A stretch of DNA of 64,000 bases, from positions 1 through 64,000 of the forward strand of contig JACCQI010000012.1 of assembly GCA_015709315.1 (NCBI GenBank), given 5' to 3'. Under the pieces are notes generated by a model. The model was given only the letters and a program-made list of their open reading frames with translations, did not search any database and was not told the origin of the DNA. Positions 32,985 to 41,868 of this stretch are shown one piece after another. The position numbers and the translations under genes were made by a program. Source of the DNA: Desulfovibrionaceae bacterium (lineage in GTDB: Bacteria > Desulfobacterota > Desulfovibrionia > Desulfovibrionales > Desulfovibrionaceae). Each line of letters starts with the position of its first letter. The stretch's first letter is position 1.

Positions 32985-33695
32985 GTGCGAAAATACGCCG
33001 GGCTGCCCCTGACCGTGAAGACCCACCCGCGCGCCCGCCGGGTCCTGGTCAAAATTGTCCCCAACCAGGGCCTGGAAGTGGTCATCCCGCCCGGCTTCGA
33101 CGCCGGCGGCGTTCCGGCCATCCTCGACGAGAAGCGGGCCTGGATAGAACGCACCCGCGACCGGCTCCTGGCCGAGGGGCGCGACCTGTCCGGGCGGCCT
33201 CCCGAGCTGCCCGAAGCCCTTGATTACCGCGCCGTGGGCCGGGTCGTCCGGCTCGTCTGCCTGGACAAGTCCGGCCCGGTGAAACTCCTGGAAAACGGCC
33301 CCCGGCTCCAGGTGGCCGGTCCCCTGGCCGACCGCGAGGCCGTGTTCGAGGCCCTGCGCGTCCACACCGCCAAAAAGGCGCGGGAAGCCCTGCTCCCCCG
33401 GCTCGACGCCATGAGCCGGGAAACCGGGCTGCGCTACTCGGCCCTGCGCGTCCGGCGGCAGAAGACCCGCTGGGGGAGCTGCTCCTCGCGCGGCACCATC
33501 AGCCTCAACGCCAAGCTTCTGTTCCTGCCGCCCGAACTGGTGGACCAACTGCTTCTCCACGAGCTGTGCCACACCCGCCACCTCGACCACTCCGACCGCT
33601 ACTGGGCCTGCGTGGCCCGGTACCAGCCGAACTACCGGCGGCTGGAACGGGAGCTCGCCAAGGGCGGGGCATACGTGCCCCGGTGGTTCGGATAA
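32985..33695 (+). CDS. YgjP-like metallopeptidase domain protein
   Basis: RRQKTRWGSCSSRGTISLNAKLLFLPPELVDQLLLHELCHTRHLDHSDRYW; zinc peptidase HELCH. Confidence 0.9.
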   Translation: MRKYAGLPLTVKTHPRARRVLVKIVPNQGLEVVIPPGFDAGGVPAILDEKRAWIERTRDRLLAEGRDLSGRPPELPEALDYRAVGRVVRLVCLDKSGPVKLLENGPRLQVAGPLADREAVFEALRVHTAKKAREALLPRLDAMSRETGLRYSALRVRRQKTRWGSCSSRGTISLNAKLLFLPPELVDQLLLHELCHTRHLDHSDRYWACVARYQPNYRRLERELAKGGAYVPRWFG

Positions 33696-33708
33696 GAGAG
33701 CGGCCCGG

Positions 33709-35997
33709 TCAGGCCGACGGCAGGGTGATGGTCACGCCGGTCTCGCCCGGCCGGGCGGTATCCACGGTGATGTCGCCGCCGTGGGTGCGGGCGATGAGGC
33801 GGGCGGAATAGGTGCCCAACCCGCTGCCCGACGCCTTGTTGCCGGTGGCGTACTTCTCGAAGAACACCTCGCGCATGTCCGGGGGCACCTCGCCCTTGTT
33901 GCGGATGGTGATGGCGGGCACGCTCCCGCCCGCCAGGATGATGGACACGGTGCCGGACTCGGGCGACGCTTCCAGGGCGTTGAGCAGCATGTTGGAAAGC
34001 ATGGACTGGAACAGCCCGGCGTCCGCCTGCACGAGGAACGGCCCGTCGCCGTCGGCTATCTCGATGCCGATGCTGATGCCCTTGCTGCGGATATGGGGCT
34101 GGGCCTCGACCTTGATGCGCTCGATCACCTCCACCACGTCCACCGGGGAGCGGTGCAGCTCAAGGGTGCCGCACTCCATCTTGTAGAGGTCCAGCGACCT
34201 GTTGATGAGCGCCAGCATGGCCCCGCCCGCGTTCTCGACGGTTTCGAGCAGGGCGTCCTGCTCCGGCGTCACCGGACCGGCCCGGCGGATCTCGCCCGGC
34301 AGGCCGATGACCGCGCCCAGCGGGGTCTTGAGGTCGTGCTTGGCCATGCGCTCCATGTCCTCGCGCAGGGCCTCGGCCCGCTTGCGGTCCGTGATGTCCC
34401 GGCTGACGCCCTGGATGCCTATGCGCACGCCGTCTTCGTTGAGCATCAGCCCCAGCTTGGATTCCAGCCAGACCAGGGACCCGTCCGCGCAGTAGAATTC
34501 CAGGTCCTCGGTGGCGGAGGTCGTGACCGCGCCGTCCCCGCCCGGGCTGGTGCCCAGGACGGCCAGGACCGCGTCCAGCCGGGTCCGGGCGGCCGGGGTC
34601 AGGAATTCCCCGATGGACCGGCCGAGCACCTCGTAGCGCTTGAAGCCGCGTACCCCCTCGTCGGACGGGCTGACATAGGTGTAGCGCAGGTCCGCATCCA
34701 GCCCCCAGATGATGTCGGACACGTTTTCCGCCAGCAGCCGGTACTGCTTTTCCCGCTGCCTGAGCGACTCCTCCATGAGCTTGCGGTCCGTGATGTCCGT
34801 GCCCACGCACAGCAGACCCACCATGGTCCCGTCGTCGGCCAGGACGGGCTGGTTGGCCCAGGCCACCCAGACGATCTCGCCGTTCTTGCGCAGGTTCATG
34901 GTCTCGTTGAAGGGGTGGGCGGACGGGTTCATGAGCAGCTTGCCGATGTACCGCTTCATGGACTGCCCTTCCATGCCCTTTTCCGGTATCAGGGTGCCGA
35001 CCAGCGGCTTGCCGACGAGTTCCCCATGACCGTACCCGTAGAACTGCTCGGCGTACTCGTTGCAGAACTCCACCTGCCCGGTCAGGTCCAGGCGCAGAAT
35101 GATGGCTTTGGCGGTTTCCACCAGATAACGGTACTTCTTCCTGTCCTCGAACCGGCCCATGAGCACGGACAGCATCATCCAGAGGGAAGCGGGCACCAGC
35201 AGGGCCAGGATCACCCCGCCGCCGAGGATGTACTTGCTCGCCGGGGAGGCGTACCAGCCGTGTTCCGGGGCCGCGGCCAACTGCCAGACCTGGGAGAAAA
35301 ACCGGACGTCCGCCCGCAGAGGCTCCATGTCGAAGACCAGCGGGTCGCCCGAAAGAGTCAGCAGCCGCCCCTGCACCGGGCCGGGAACGCGCAGGGCCAT
35401 CCGCACGTCGGCGAGCCTGCCGGGCAGCCCGGCCATGGTCATGAAGCGGTCCACGTCCACGCTGACCACGATCAGCCCCCATCGCTTCAGGTCGCCGTCC
35501 CCGCCGCGAACGTCCACCGGGGCGACGACGGCCATGCCGGAGGGCCGCCCGCCTCCCCTGCCCGAATACACGATCCGCACCCGCCCGGCCTGCACGAAAC
35601 CGGCGTTCGGCACGTGCAGGAACGCGGGGTCGTCCGCTTCGAGGACGTGCCCGGCCCCGTCTTCATACGGATACGAGTGCGTGACAACGCCGTCCCGCAC
35701 CAGGCGCACCGAACGGACCGCGTGCAGTCTGTCGAGCATGCCGAACATCAAGGTGTCGAATTCCCGCTGCGTCAACATGGGCCGGATGCGGATGGCGGAC
35801 TCCAACGTCCTGACCAGATACATCTTGCGGCTCACGGCCATGACCAGGTCCGTCTTGACGTCGCTCAGTCCGTGCAGGACCTCGGCGCGCAGGGTCCGGC
35901 GATGGCTTGCCTCCTCGGCCCTGAAGACGAAAAAGGCCGCGGCCGCCACAGCCAGGCTGGAGAGGACGCAGACCAGGAATATGAGGCGCTTCTTCAT
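33709..35997 (-). CDS. Membrane-bound PAS-PAS sensor histidine kinase
   Basis: N-terminal TM and periplasmic domain, two PAS, KHDLKTPLGAVIGLPGEI, HATPase NMLLNALEASPE...GSGLGTYSARLIARTHGG. Confidence 0.9.
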   Translation of the reverse strand: MKKRLIFLVCVLSSLAVAAAAFFVFRAEEASHRRTLRAEVLHGLSDVKTDLVMAVSRKMYLVRTLESAIRIRPMLTQREFDTLMFGMLDRLHAVRSVRLVRDGVVTHSYPYEDGAGHVLEADDPAFLHVPNAGFVQAGRVRIVYSGRGGGRPSGMAVVAPVDVRGGDGDLKRWGLIVVSVDVDRFMTMAGLPGRLADVRMALRVPGPVQGRLLTLSGDPLVFDMEPLRADVRFFSQVWQLAAAPEHGWYASPASKYILGGGVILALLVPASLWMMLSVLMGRFEDRKKYRYLVETAKAIILRLDLTGQVEFCNEYAEQFYGYGHGELVGKPLVGTLIPEKGMEGQSMKRYIGKLLMNPSAHPFNETMNLRKNGEIVWVAWANQPVLADDGTMVGLLCVGTDITDRKLMEESLRQREKQYRLLAENVSDIIWGLDADLRYTYVSPSDEGVRGFKRYEVLGRSIGEFLTPAARTRLDAVLAVLGTSPGGDGAVTTSATEDLEFYCADGSLVWLESKLGLMLNEDGVRIGIQGVSRDITDRKRAEALREDMERMAKHDLKTPLGAVIGLPGEIRRAGPVTPEQDALLETVENAGGAMLALINRSLDLYKMECGTLELHRSPVDVVEVIERIKVEAQPHIRSKGISIGIEIADGDGPFLVQADAGLFQSMLSNMLLNALEASPESGTVSIILAGGSVPAITIRNKGEVPPDMREVFFEKYATGNKASGSGLGTYSARLIARTHGGDITVDTARPGETGVTITLPSA

Positions 35998-36146
35998 AAT
36001 GGGGAGCTTAGCAAAAGAGGGCTGGAAATGAAATGAATTCCCCCCTCCCCGTGAAAGGAAGCCTTGTCCCGGCCTCAGGGACGCGGTTGCCCCGCCGGCC
36101 CGACCGGGTCCAGGATATCGTCGAGTCCCCGGCCGCAATCCGGCGG

Positions 36147-37007
36147 CTACTTCCAGGCCCCGGCGTTTTCGGCGGCAAAGGCTTCAAAAGCCCTGGCACG
36201 GGTGCCGGTCAGGTACTCCACCGCCTGGGTCACGTTGCCCAGCATGCCGAGCTTGACCACGCGCGACAGGCTGACCAGCATGTTCCGGTTCCACTCGGGC
36301 ACGCCGGACGCATCCAGGGCCTCGATGTACGCCTCTTCCTCGACCGGGACGTAGGCCACCTCGATCCCTGCGGCCGAGGCGATGGTTTCGGCCACCTGAT
36401 GCAGGGTCAGCTTCTCCGGGCCGGTCAGGGCGTAGAAGTTTCCCTCGTGCCCCTGGCCGTCGAGCAGCAGCCGGGCCGCGCAGGCCGCGATGTCGCGGGC
36501 GTCGATGTAGCTGACCGCGTAGTCCTCCTCGGGCAGGGAAATGGCTCCGGCCCGAACCATGGACGCCAGATGGCCGGTGAAATTCTGCATGAAGGAGTTG
36601 GGCCGCAACACGGTGAAGGGAATGCCGGAATCCTCCACGAACTGGTCGGCCATGCCGTGCTCGCGGCCCAGCCGCCAATGGGCGTCCGAGGACGCGCCGT
36701 AGCCCGAGGAACGGACGATGTACTCGATGCCCGCCTCCCCGGCGGCGTCCACGGCGTTGCGGCCGTACCGGGCCAACTTTTCCGCAAAGGGAAGGACCAG
36801 GAACAGCCGGTCGCATCCGGCCATGGCAGCGGTCATGGAATCCTTGTCCGCGAAGTCGCAGACCCGCGCTTCCACGCCCTTGGCGGCCAGGCCCGACGCC
36901 TTGTCCGGCGAATGGACACCGGCCACGACCCCGGCCTTGTCCTCCAGCGCGTCCACAAGGGCGGAGCCTATGTTCCCGGCCGCGCCCGCAACGAAAATCC
37001 TGCCCAT
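36147..37007 (-). CDS. NmrA/SDR-like NAD(P)H-binding protein
   Basis: MGRIFVAGAAGNIGSALVDAL; VLRPNSFMQNF. Confidence 0.92.
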   Translation of the reverse strand: MGRIFVAGAAGNIGSALVDALEDKAGVVAGVHSPDKASGLAAKGVEARVCDFADKDSMTAAMAGCDRLFLVLPFAEKLARYGRNAVDAAGEAGIEYIVRSSGYGASSDAHWRLGREHGMADQFVEDSGIPFTVLRPNSFMQNFTGHLASMVRAGAISLPEEDYAVSYIDARDIAACAARLLLDGQGHEGNFYALTGPEKLTLHQVAETIASAAGIEVAYVPVEEEAYIEALDASGVPEWNRNMLVSLSRVVKLGMLGNVTQAVEYLTGTRARAFEAFAAENAGAWK

Positions 37008-37331
37008 GATTATCTCCTTCCCCCGCAACGCGGGGGCTTGATGGTGAATGACCGGCCCACGCTACACGAAGTCCGCTCGATTAGGCAAATTCCATTCCGC
37101 CGCGCTCAAAACCCTCGACCACTCCCCGAACCATTTTGACCACTGGCCGATATTCCTTGCGCCATGGGCGCAAGCGGTGATAATTCCGGTCTACGCCTGG
37201 AAAAAATCGGACCGCCAGGAATGATGCCGGACAAGAGCGCGGGACTGGACAGCCCGCCGTCGTCCTTTTACCATGTCCACAGGAGTCGTACCGGAGGCAG
37301 GCACGCCCAGGACGGCCTGAATGGAGATTCA

Positions 37332-39047
37332 ATGCTACTCGGAATAGACGTCGGCGGCACGCATACCGATGCCGTCGCCATCGACACGGCAGACGGGGTG
37401 CGGGTCGCCGCATCCTGCAAGGTTGCCACGCGGCACGACGACCTGCTCTCCTCGGTCACCGAGGCGCTGGAGACCATCCTCGGGAAGGTCGACAAGAACG
37501 CCGTTTCCCAGCTCAACCTGTCCACCACCCTGTCCACCAACGCCATCGTCCAGGGCAAGACCGAGGACGTGGGCGTCATCGTTTCGTCCGGGCCGGGCAT
37601 AGACCCGCACAATTTCATGCCCTGCCGGGACTTCCACGTCATCGACGGGTCCATCGACCACCGGGGCAACGAGGTCCGCGCCCTGGCCCCGCGCCAGCTC
37701 TCGGAAGCCATCGACGCCTGCCGCAAGAACGGCGTCCGCGTCTATGCCTCGGTGGGCAAGTTCTCCACCCGCAACCCGCGCCACGAGAACTACATCCGGC
37801 GCATGGTCTGCAACTGCGTGGACGAGTCGGTCTGCGAGTACGCGGATTTCGTCACCCTCGGCCACCAGTTGGGCGGGGCGCTCAACTTCCCGCGCCGCGT
37901 GGCCACCGCCTATTTCAACTGCGCGGTCTGGCGGCTGTACAACCAGTTCGCCACGGCCGTGGAAAAGGCGCTCAAGGACATGGGCCTGGCCCACGTCAAG
38001 GTCAACATCCTCAAGGCCGACGGCGGCACCATGCCCCTGTCCCAGTCGCGCAAGATGCCCGTGCAGTCCATCTTTTCCGGCCCCGCCGCCTCGGTCATGG
38101 GCATCATCGCCCTGACCGACATCTTCCACGACTCCGTCATCCTGGACATCGGCGGCACCACCACGGACATCGCGGTCTTCGCCTCCGGCTCGCCGCTCAT
38201 CGAGCGCGAGGGCATCGACATCGGCTCCCACCCCACCCTGGTCACGGCGCTCAAGGTCCACTCCATCGGCATCGGCGGCGACTCGGCCATCTCCGTTTCC
38301 GGCCCCGGAGGAAAACAGGACGTGCGCGTCGGCCCCAGCCGACTCGGCCCGTCCGTGTGCCTGGGCGGCGACCACGTCACCCTGACCGACGCCCTGAACT
38401 GCATCAACGCCTGCCGGGTGGGCGACGTCCAGAAATCCAGGGCCGCCATCGACGCCTTTGCCGCCGCCCACTCCATGCGCCCCGACGACCTGGCCGAGGC
38501 CGCCGTGGCCCGCGCCTCGGACTCCATCCTGAACGCCACCCGCGAGCTGCTGGACGAGATCAACTCCAAGCCCGTCTACACCATCCACGAGCTGATCCAG
38601 GGCAAGAAGATCGTGCCCAAGAAGGTCTACCTCATGGGCGGCCCGGCGCAGGCCCTGAAGCAGCACCTCTTCAGCCGCTTCCAGCTCTCCACCGAGGTGC
38701 CGGACAACTTCGACGTGGCCAACGCCATCGGCGCGGCCCTGACCCGCACCACCTGGGAGCTGGAGGTCTTCGCCGACACCCAGCGGCACGTGCTCTTCAT
38801 TCCGTCGCTCTCCTACCGCGAGAACATCCCCACCCGGTATTGCCTGGACGACGCCAAAAAGGACGCGGTGAACCAGTTGGTCATGCACCTCGACTCCCTG
38901 GGCGTGATGCTCAAGGCCGAGAACGCCGAGATCACCCACGCGTCCAGCTTCAACATGATCGAGGACATGGAGCAGGTGGGCAGGAACATCCGCGTCAAGG
39001 CCCAGGTCAGGCCCGGCGTGGTCAAGACATTCGGGACGGGGAAATAA
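37332..39047 (+). CDS. Hydantoinase/oxoprolinase (HyuA-like) family protein
   Basis: MLLGIDVGGTHTDAVAI; ILDIGGTTTDIAVFASGSP; HSIGIGGDSAISV. Confidence 0.9.
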   Translation: MLLGIDVGGTHTDAVAIDTADGVRVAASCKVATRHDDLLSSVTEALETILGKVDKNAVSQLNLSTTLSTNAIVQGKTEDVGVIVSSGPGIDPHNFMPCRDFHVIDGSIDHRGNEVRALAPRQLSEAIDACRKNGVRVYASVGKFSTRNPRHENYIRRMVCNCVDESVCEYADFVTLGHQLGGALNFPRRVATAYFNCAVWRLYNQFATAVEKALKDMGLAHVKVNILKADGGTMPLSQSRKMPVQSIFSGPAASVMGIIALTDIFHDSVILDIGGTTTDIAVFASGSPLIEREGIDIGSHPTLVTALKVHSIGIGGDSAISVSGPGGKQDVRVGPSRLGPSVCLGGDHVTLTDALNCINACRVGDVQKSRAAIDAFAAAHSMRPDDLAEAAVARASDSILNATRELLDEINSKPVYTIHELIQGKKIVPKKVYLMGGPAQALKQHLFSRFQLSTEVPDNFDVANAIGAALTRTTWELEVFADTQRHVLFIPSLSYRENIPTRYCLDDAKKDAVNQLVMHLDSLGVMLKAENAEITHASSFNMIEDMEQVGRNIRVKAQVRPGVVKTFGTGK

Positions 39048-39050
39048 GTC

Positions 39051-40385
39051 ATGCTCAAATCCACCAACAAGCTCGGCATCATCTTTTTCCCGGCCTTCGA
39101 CTGGGCCATCTCGCCCACCCATCCCGAACGCCAGGAACGGCTGCTCTACACCCAGGACCAGTTGCGCGAGGAAGGCATCTTCGACATAGAGGGCGTGCGC
39201 GAATACAAGCCCGACGTGGCCGACATCGAAGACGTGGAGCGCGTCCATTTCTGCTTCCCGGACGTGCCCGGCGTGGCCACCCGGTCGCACCTCATCTCCG
39301 CGGGCGGGGCCATGAAGGCCGCCGACCTGGTCATGCAGGGCGAGCGGGACAACGCCTTCGCCATGGTCCGGCCGCCGGGCCACCACGCCATGAAGGTCGT
39401 ACACGGCTCGCGCGGGTTCTGCACCATCAACATCGAAGCCGTGATGATCGAGCACATCCGCGAACAATACGGCCACAAGCGCGTGGCCATCGTGGACACC
39501 GACTGCCACCACGGCGACGGCTCCCAGGACGTGTACTGGCACGACCCGGACACCCTGTTCATCTCCCTGCACCAGGACGGCCGGACCCTGTACCCCGGCA
39601 CCGGCTTCCCCAGCGAACTGGGCGGCCCCAACGCGCGCGGCCGGACCATCAACATCCCCCTGCCGCCGCACACCTCGGACGAGGGCTTCCTCATGGCCAT
39701 GGAACGGATCGTCATGCCCATCCTCGAAGACTTCAAGCCGGACCTGATCATCAACTCCGCCGGGCAGGACAACCACTTCACCGACCCGATCACCAACATG
39801 AACTTCTCGGCGCGCGGCTACGCGGCGCTCAACGAGATGCTCAAGCCGGACATCGCCGTGCTCGAAGGCGGCTACTCCATCCAAGGCGCCCTGCCCTACA
39901 TCAACCTCGGCATCTGCCTGGCCATGGCGGGCGTGGACTACTCCCACGTCATGGAGCCCAACTACAACGCCGAGCGCATCCGCCAGGACAAACGCACCAC
40001 CGAGTACATCGAGGAACTCTGCCGGCAACTGCCCAAGCTCTACTTCGATCCGCCGCCGTTCAAGCCCTCGGACGACTCCCGCCACGGGCTGCTCTCCGGC
40101 GACACCTTCATCCGCCACAAGCAGATCTACTACGACACCGACGGCATCAACGAGGTGCAGCAGGAAACCGTGACCGTCTGCCCGAACTGCCGGGGACTCT
40201 ACAAGGTCGAGACCCGGGCCGACTCCGGCCCCCTCTGCCTGGGCGTGGAAATACCCATCAACGCCTGCCCCAAATGCCGGGCCAAAGGCTACAAGACCCT
40301 GGAAGACGCCCAGATCAAAGGCACCTACCGCTACATGCAGCTCATCAACCGCCTGGACAAGGAGTATCTGCGGTACGGCTTCTAG
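39051..40385 (+). CDS. Histone deacetylase-family protein with C-terminal zinc-ribbon-like motif
   Basis: VRPPGHHAMKV, VDTDCHHGDGSQDVYW, SLHQDGRTLYPGTG, NSAGQDNHFTDP; C-terminal CPNC...CPKC. Confidence 0.92.
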   Translation: MLKSTNKLGIIFFPAFDWAISPTHPERQERLLYTQDQLREEGIFDIEGVREYKPDVADIEDVERVHFCFPDVPGVATRSHLISAGGAMKAADLVMQGERDNAFAMVRPPGHHAMKVVHGSRGFCTINIEAVMIEHIREQYGHKRVAIVDTDCHHGDGSQDVYWHDPDTLFISLHQDGRTLYPGTGFPSELGGPNARGRTINIPLPPHTSDEGFLMAMERIVMPILEDFKPDLIINSAGQDNHFTDPITNMNFSARGYAALNEMLKPDIAVLEGGYSIQGALPYINLGICLAMAGVDYSHVMEPNYNAERIRQDKRTTEYIEELCRQLPKLYFDPPPFKPSDDSRHGLLSGDTFIRHKQIYYDTDGINEVQQETVTVCPNCRGLYKVETRADSGPLCLGVEIPINACPKCRAKGYKTLEDAQIKGTYRYMQLINRLDKEYLRYGF

Positions 40386-40387
40386 GG

Positions 40388-40540
40388 GGGCCTCCGGCGG
40401 CCGCTCGCCGCGAGGCGTCTCCGACGGGCAGGGCGCTGCCCTGCACCCGCCAGGGAGCAATGCCCCCTGGACCTCCATCGCGCCTTCGGCGTGGGCCGTA
40501 CGGTTTCCGCACTGCGTGCCGGTGTGCGATTCGGTCAAGA
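40388..40540 (+). repeat. 3'-end-associated intergenic repeat (GCCTCCGGCGGCC family), copy 2
   Basis: GCCTCCGGCGGCCGCTCGCCGCG...CAGGGAGCAATGCCCCCTGGACCTCCATCGCGCCTTCGGCG...GTGCCGGTGTGCGA. Confidence 0.7.
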
Positions 40541-40550
40541 AAAAACGAGA

Positions 40551-40590
40551 AACGCCGTGCCATGATCGAATCATGGTGCGGCGTTTTTTC
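40551..40590 (+). terminator. Intrinsic terminator
   Basis: AACGCCGTGCCATGAT-CGA-ATCATGGTGCGGCGTT followed by TTTTC. Confidence 0.75.
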
Positions 40591-40727
40591 TTGCCCGAAT
40601 CGCGGTTGGGGTTATTTGATTTCGATTGAACGCGAATTGCCCGACTTCTTTTCCTGACAATGTCCTCAACGCCACCACACCGGAAGTATCGATGACCGCC
40701 CGGCCGGGCCGTGTGGCGTGGACAACC

Positions 40728-40795
40728 GTCCCGAAGTGTTCGCCTCGGGCAGCTTATCCGCGCGCCGAAGATGTCCGAGGCGAACACTTCGGGAC
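40728..40795. repeat. Perfect 21-bp inverted repeat, 26-nt loop
   Basis: GTCCCGAAGTGTTCGCCTCGG ... CCGAGGCGAACACTTCGGGAC. Confidence 0.9.
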
Positions 40796-40804
40796 ATTCT
40801 TCCT

Positions 40805-40947
40805 CCCCCGCCCTCGCCAAACCGCACCCGCACGCCTCTCGCCGCAGGCGACCCAAAAAGCTTTGGAGGGTCCAGGGAACCTTTCCCGAAAGGTTCCCTG
40901 GTCGCGCCGAAGGCGGCCCCGCGGCGAGCGGCCGCCGGAGGCATTCC
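40805..40947 (-). repeat. 3'-end-associated intergenic repeat (variant copy 3), includes 13-bp perfect hairpin 40872-40901
   Basis: Minus strand GCCTCCGGCGGCCGCTCGCCGCGGGGCCGCCTTCGGCGCGACCAGGGAACCTTTCGGGAAAGGTTCCCTGG... Confidence 0.65.
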
Positions 40948-40950
40948 AAT

Positions 40951-41856
40951 CTATTTATAGGAGAACGACCAGCCGTCCGGCAGAGCGGAGGTGATGTCTA
41001 TCTTGATGGCGCCCAGCAGTTGCTGGATGAAGGGACGATCCTTTTCCGGTCCTTCGAGGAGCACGGCCTTGCCCTGGATTCCGGCAAGTTCCTTGAGCGC
41101 CTTGACGGCATCAACCCTGGTGCCGAGGCGATCAATGAGGCCGAGGGTCAGGGCTTGGCGGCCGCTGACGGCCCGGCCGTCGGCGATGGCGGCCACGCGG
41201 TTGCGATCCATGCCCCTGGCTTCGGCCACATGGTCCACGAACTGCTCATGCAGGTCCTGCATGAGTCCCTGCATCTGCTCGCGCTGCTCGTCGGACAGTT
41301 CGCGCATGGGCGTACCGGCGGCCTTGTACTTGCCGGTGGTCAGGACCTCGGGCTTGATGCCGAGTTTTTGAAGCGCTTCGGTGACGGTGACGAACTCGGC
41401 CATGACGCCGATGGACGCGGTGACCGTGCCGGGATTGGCGTAGATCAGCTCGGCCGGGCAGGAACAGTAGTAGCCGCCCGAGGCCGCGAGCGAGCCGTAG
41501 GAGGCGACCACGGGCTTGACGTCGTTGAGCGCCCTGACCGCGGCGTAGATTTCCTGGGAGGGCGCAATGGCTCCGCCGGGCGAATTGACGCGCAGGAGCA
41601 CGCCCTTGACCGATTCGTTCACCTCGAGTTCGCGTATCCAATCGACCATGTCCTCGGAGTCGAGGATCATGCCTTCCACGTTCACGACGCCGATCTTGTC
41701 CTTGCCCAGGCCGGACAACCCTTCGGTGGTCCAGCCCATGAAACGGAAAAAGGCCATGGCCCCCGAGAAGAGGGCCACGGCCAATATGATCATCATCACC
41801 CCAAACAACAGGGGGTGGCGTTGCGAGAAACGGGTACGTGTTCCTTCAACGCGCAT
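40951..41856 (-). CDS. sppA: Signal peptide peptidase SppA
   Basis: VKGVLLRVNSPGGAIAPSQEIYAAV; PVVASYGSLAASGGYYCSCPAELIYANPGTVTASIGVM. Confidence 0.94.
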   Translation of the reverse strand: MRVEGTRTRFSQRHPLLFGVMMIILAVALFSGAMAFFRFMGWTTEGLSGLGKDKIGVVNVEGMILDSEDMVDWIRELEVNESVKGVLLRVNSPGGAIAPSQEIYAAVRALNDVKPVVASYGSLAASGGYYCSCPAELIYANPGTVTASIGVMAEFVTVTEALQKLGIKPEVLTTGKYKAAGTPMRELSDEQREQMQGLMQDLHEQFVDHVAEARGMDRNRVAAIADGRAVSGRQALTLGLIDRLGTRVDAVKALKELAGIQGKAVLLEGPEKDRPFIQQLLGAIKIDITSALPDGWSFSYK

Positions 41857-41868
41857 GACGGGTTGCCT

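Noticed and set aside
37335-40949. 1204-aa minus-strand ORF opposite the hydantoinase and HDAC genes
   Set aside because: Antisense, low-complexity (V/D/G/H-rich) product typical of high-GC shadow frames; both plus-strand genes have clear family motifs.
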